23,700 nucleotides of DNA from UBA961 sp041191145 (GTDB taxonomy: Bacteria > Bacteroidota > Ignavibacteria > Kapaibacteriales > UBA961), in NCBI GenBank assembly GCA_041191145.1, contig JBEEPK010000022.1:1-23700 (forward strand). Direction: 5' to 3'. The notes beneath the pieces are model-generated. The model worked only from the letters and a program-made list of their open reading frames with translations, was not told the origin of the DNA and did not search any database. Positions 23,512 to 23,700 of the stretch are shown here, piece by piece. The translations under genes and the position numbers were made by a program. Positions within the stretch are counted from its first letter, which is position 1; the number at the start of each line of letters is the position of its first letter.

Positions 23512-23700
23512 ATGAAGAATACAACTGGTCATTATCTCTATGGCAGACGCGCTGTCATCGAAGCACTCAATGCAGGCAGAGAAATCGAGAAGATTTTTGT
23601 GCAATATGGCGCCTCCGGCGATGCAATTGAGGAAATACGAATGAAGGCAAGGCAGTCAAATGTAGCTTGCGCCATTGCCGATAAAATGAAATTCAATGAC
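23512..23700 (+). CDS. 23S rRNA 2'-O-methyltransferase, TrmH/RlmB family, N-terminal fragment
   Basis: The first 63 codons are present and the frame is open to the window end. The start MKNTTGHYLYGRRAVIEALN followed by AGREIEKIFV is the substrate-binding N-terminal domain of SpoU/TrmH-type methyltransferases. It closely resembles RlmB, which methylates the 2'-O of a guanosine (G2251 in E. coli numbering) in 23S rRNA. The SPOUT catalytic domain lies beyond the window, so the exact target (rRNA or tRNA) remains open. It is divergent from queF. Confidence 0.85.
   Translation, partial: MKNTTGHYLYGRRAVIEALNAGREIEKIFVQYGASGDAIEEIRMKARQSNVACAIADKMKFND

Noticed and set aside
1..23700. CRISPR array, insertion sequence, prophage, toxin-antitoxin or defence island
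   Set aside because: No regularly spaced repeats, transposase, integrase, terminal inverted repeats or defence-type genes are visible. Composition is even and the gene content is mostly housekeeping.

Overview
The window looks like a chromosomal segment from a Gram-negative member of the Bacteroidota/Chlorobiota (FCB) group. I infer a Kapabacteria- or Ignavibacteria-like lineage, but the sequence does not fix the genus. Supporting signs are a C-terminal type IX secretion (T9SS) sorting domain on a secreted protein, several lipoproteins and beta-barrel-like envelope proteins, a heptose-type adenylyltransferase (LPS), a CIRCE operator before groESL, and TAnnTTTG-type promoter elements typical of Bacteroidota. 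Base composition is moderately AT-rich and even throughout. I see no insertion sequence, prophage, CRISPR array, tRNA or rRNA. No gene-free stretch exceeds 300 bases; the longest is about 250 bases, between the coiled-coil gene and groES.

Region by region. At 1-1186 (minus) a TerC-type membrane protein is followed by a PLP aminotransferase cut by the window edge. At 1354-6458 (plus) lies a compact cluster: an ECF sigma factor, a membrane protein with an anti-sigma-like N-terminus and a beta-barrel-like C-terminus, a lipoprotein, and a large multidomain T9SS-secreted protein. A strong bidirectional hairpin terminator closes it. At 6527-8816 (minus) are gcvT and a long coiled-coil protein. At 8993-11021 (plus) is CIRCE-groES-groEL with a second bidirectional terminator. 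At 11083-14313 (minus) is a tightly coupled four-gene unit: metallo-beta-lactamase-fold hydrolase, exported HExxH peptidase, small beta-barrel-like protein, dapA. At 14451-15818 (plus) is kynurenine 3-monooxygenase. At 15805-23426 (minus) is a run of ten genes: queF, queD, gltX, a lipoprotein, a sigma-54-type response regulator, a DUF6438 lipoprotein, lepB, cdaA, pcm, and an RfaE2-type adenylyltransferase. At 23512 an RlmB/TrmH-type rRNA methyltransferase starts on the plus strand and runs off the end.

Most of the window is housekeeping: chaperonins, lysine/DAP synthesis, glycine cleavage, queuosine synthesis, tRNA charging, protein export and repair, and c-di-AMP synthesis. The parts most worth a second look are the sigma/anti-sigma-barrel/lipoprotein/T9SS cluster with a 12-bp repeated promoter element, the MBL-peptidase-barrel-dapA unit, and the orphan sigma-54 activator. 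That activator has a GSFSGA variant of the GAFTGA loop. Its start is a TTG behind a G8 homopolymer, and an upstream ATG frame would join it if the tract lost one base.
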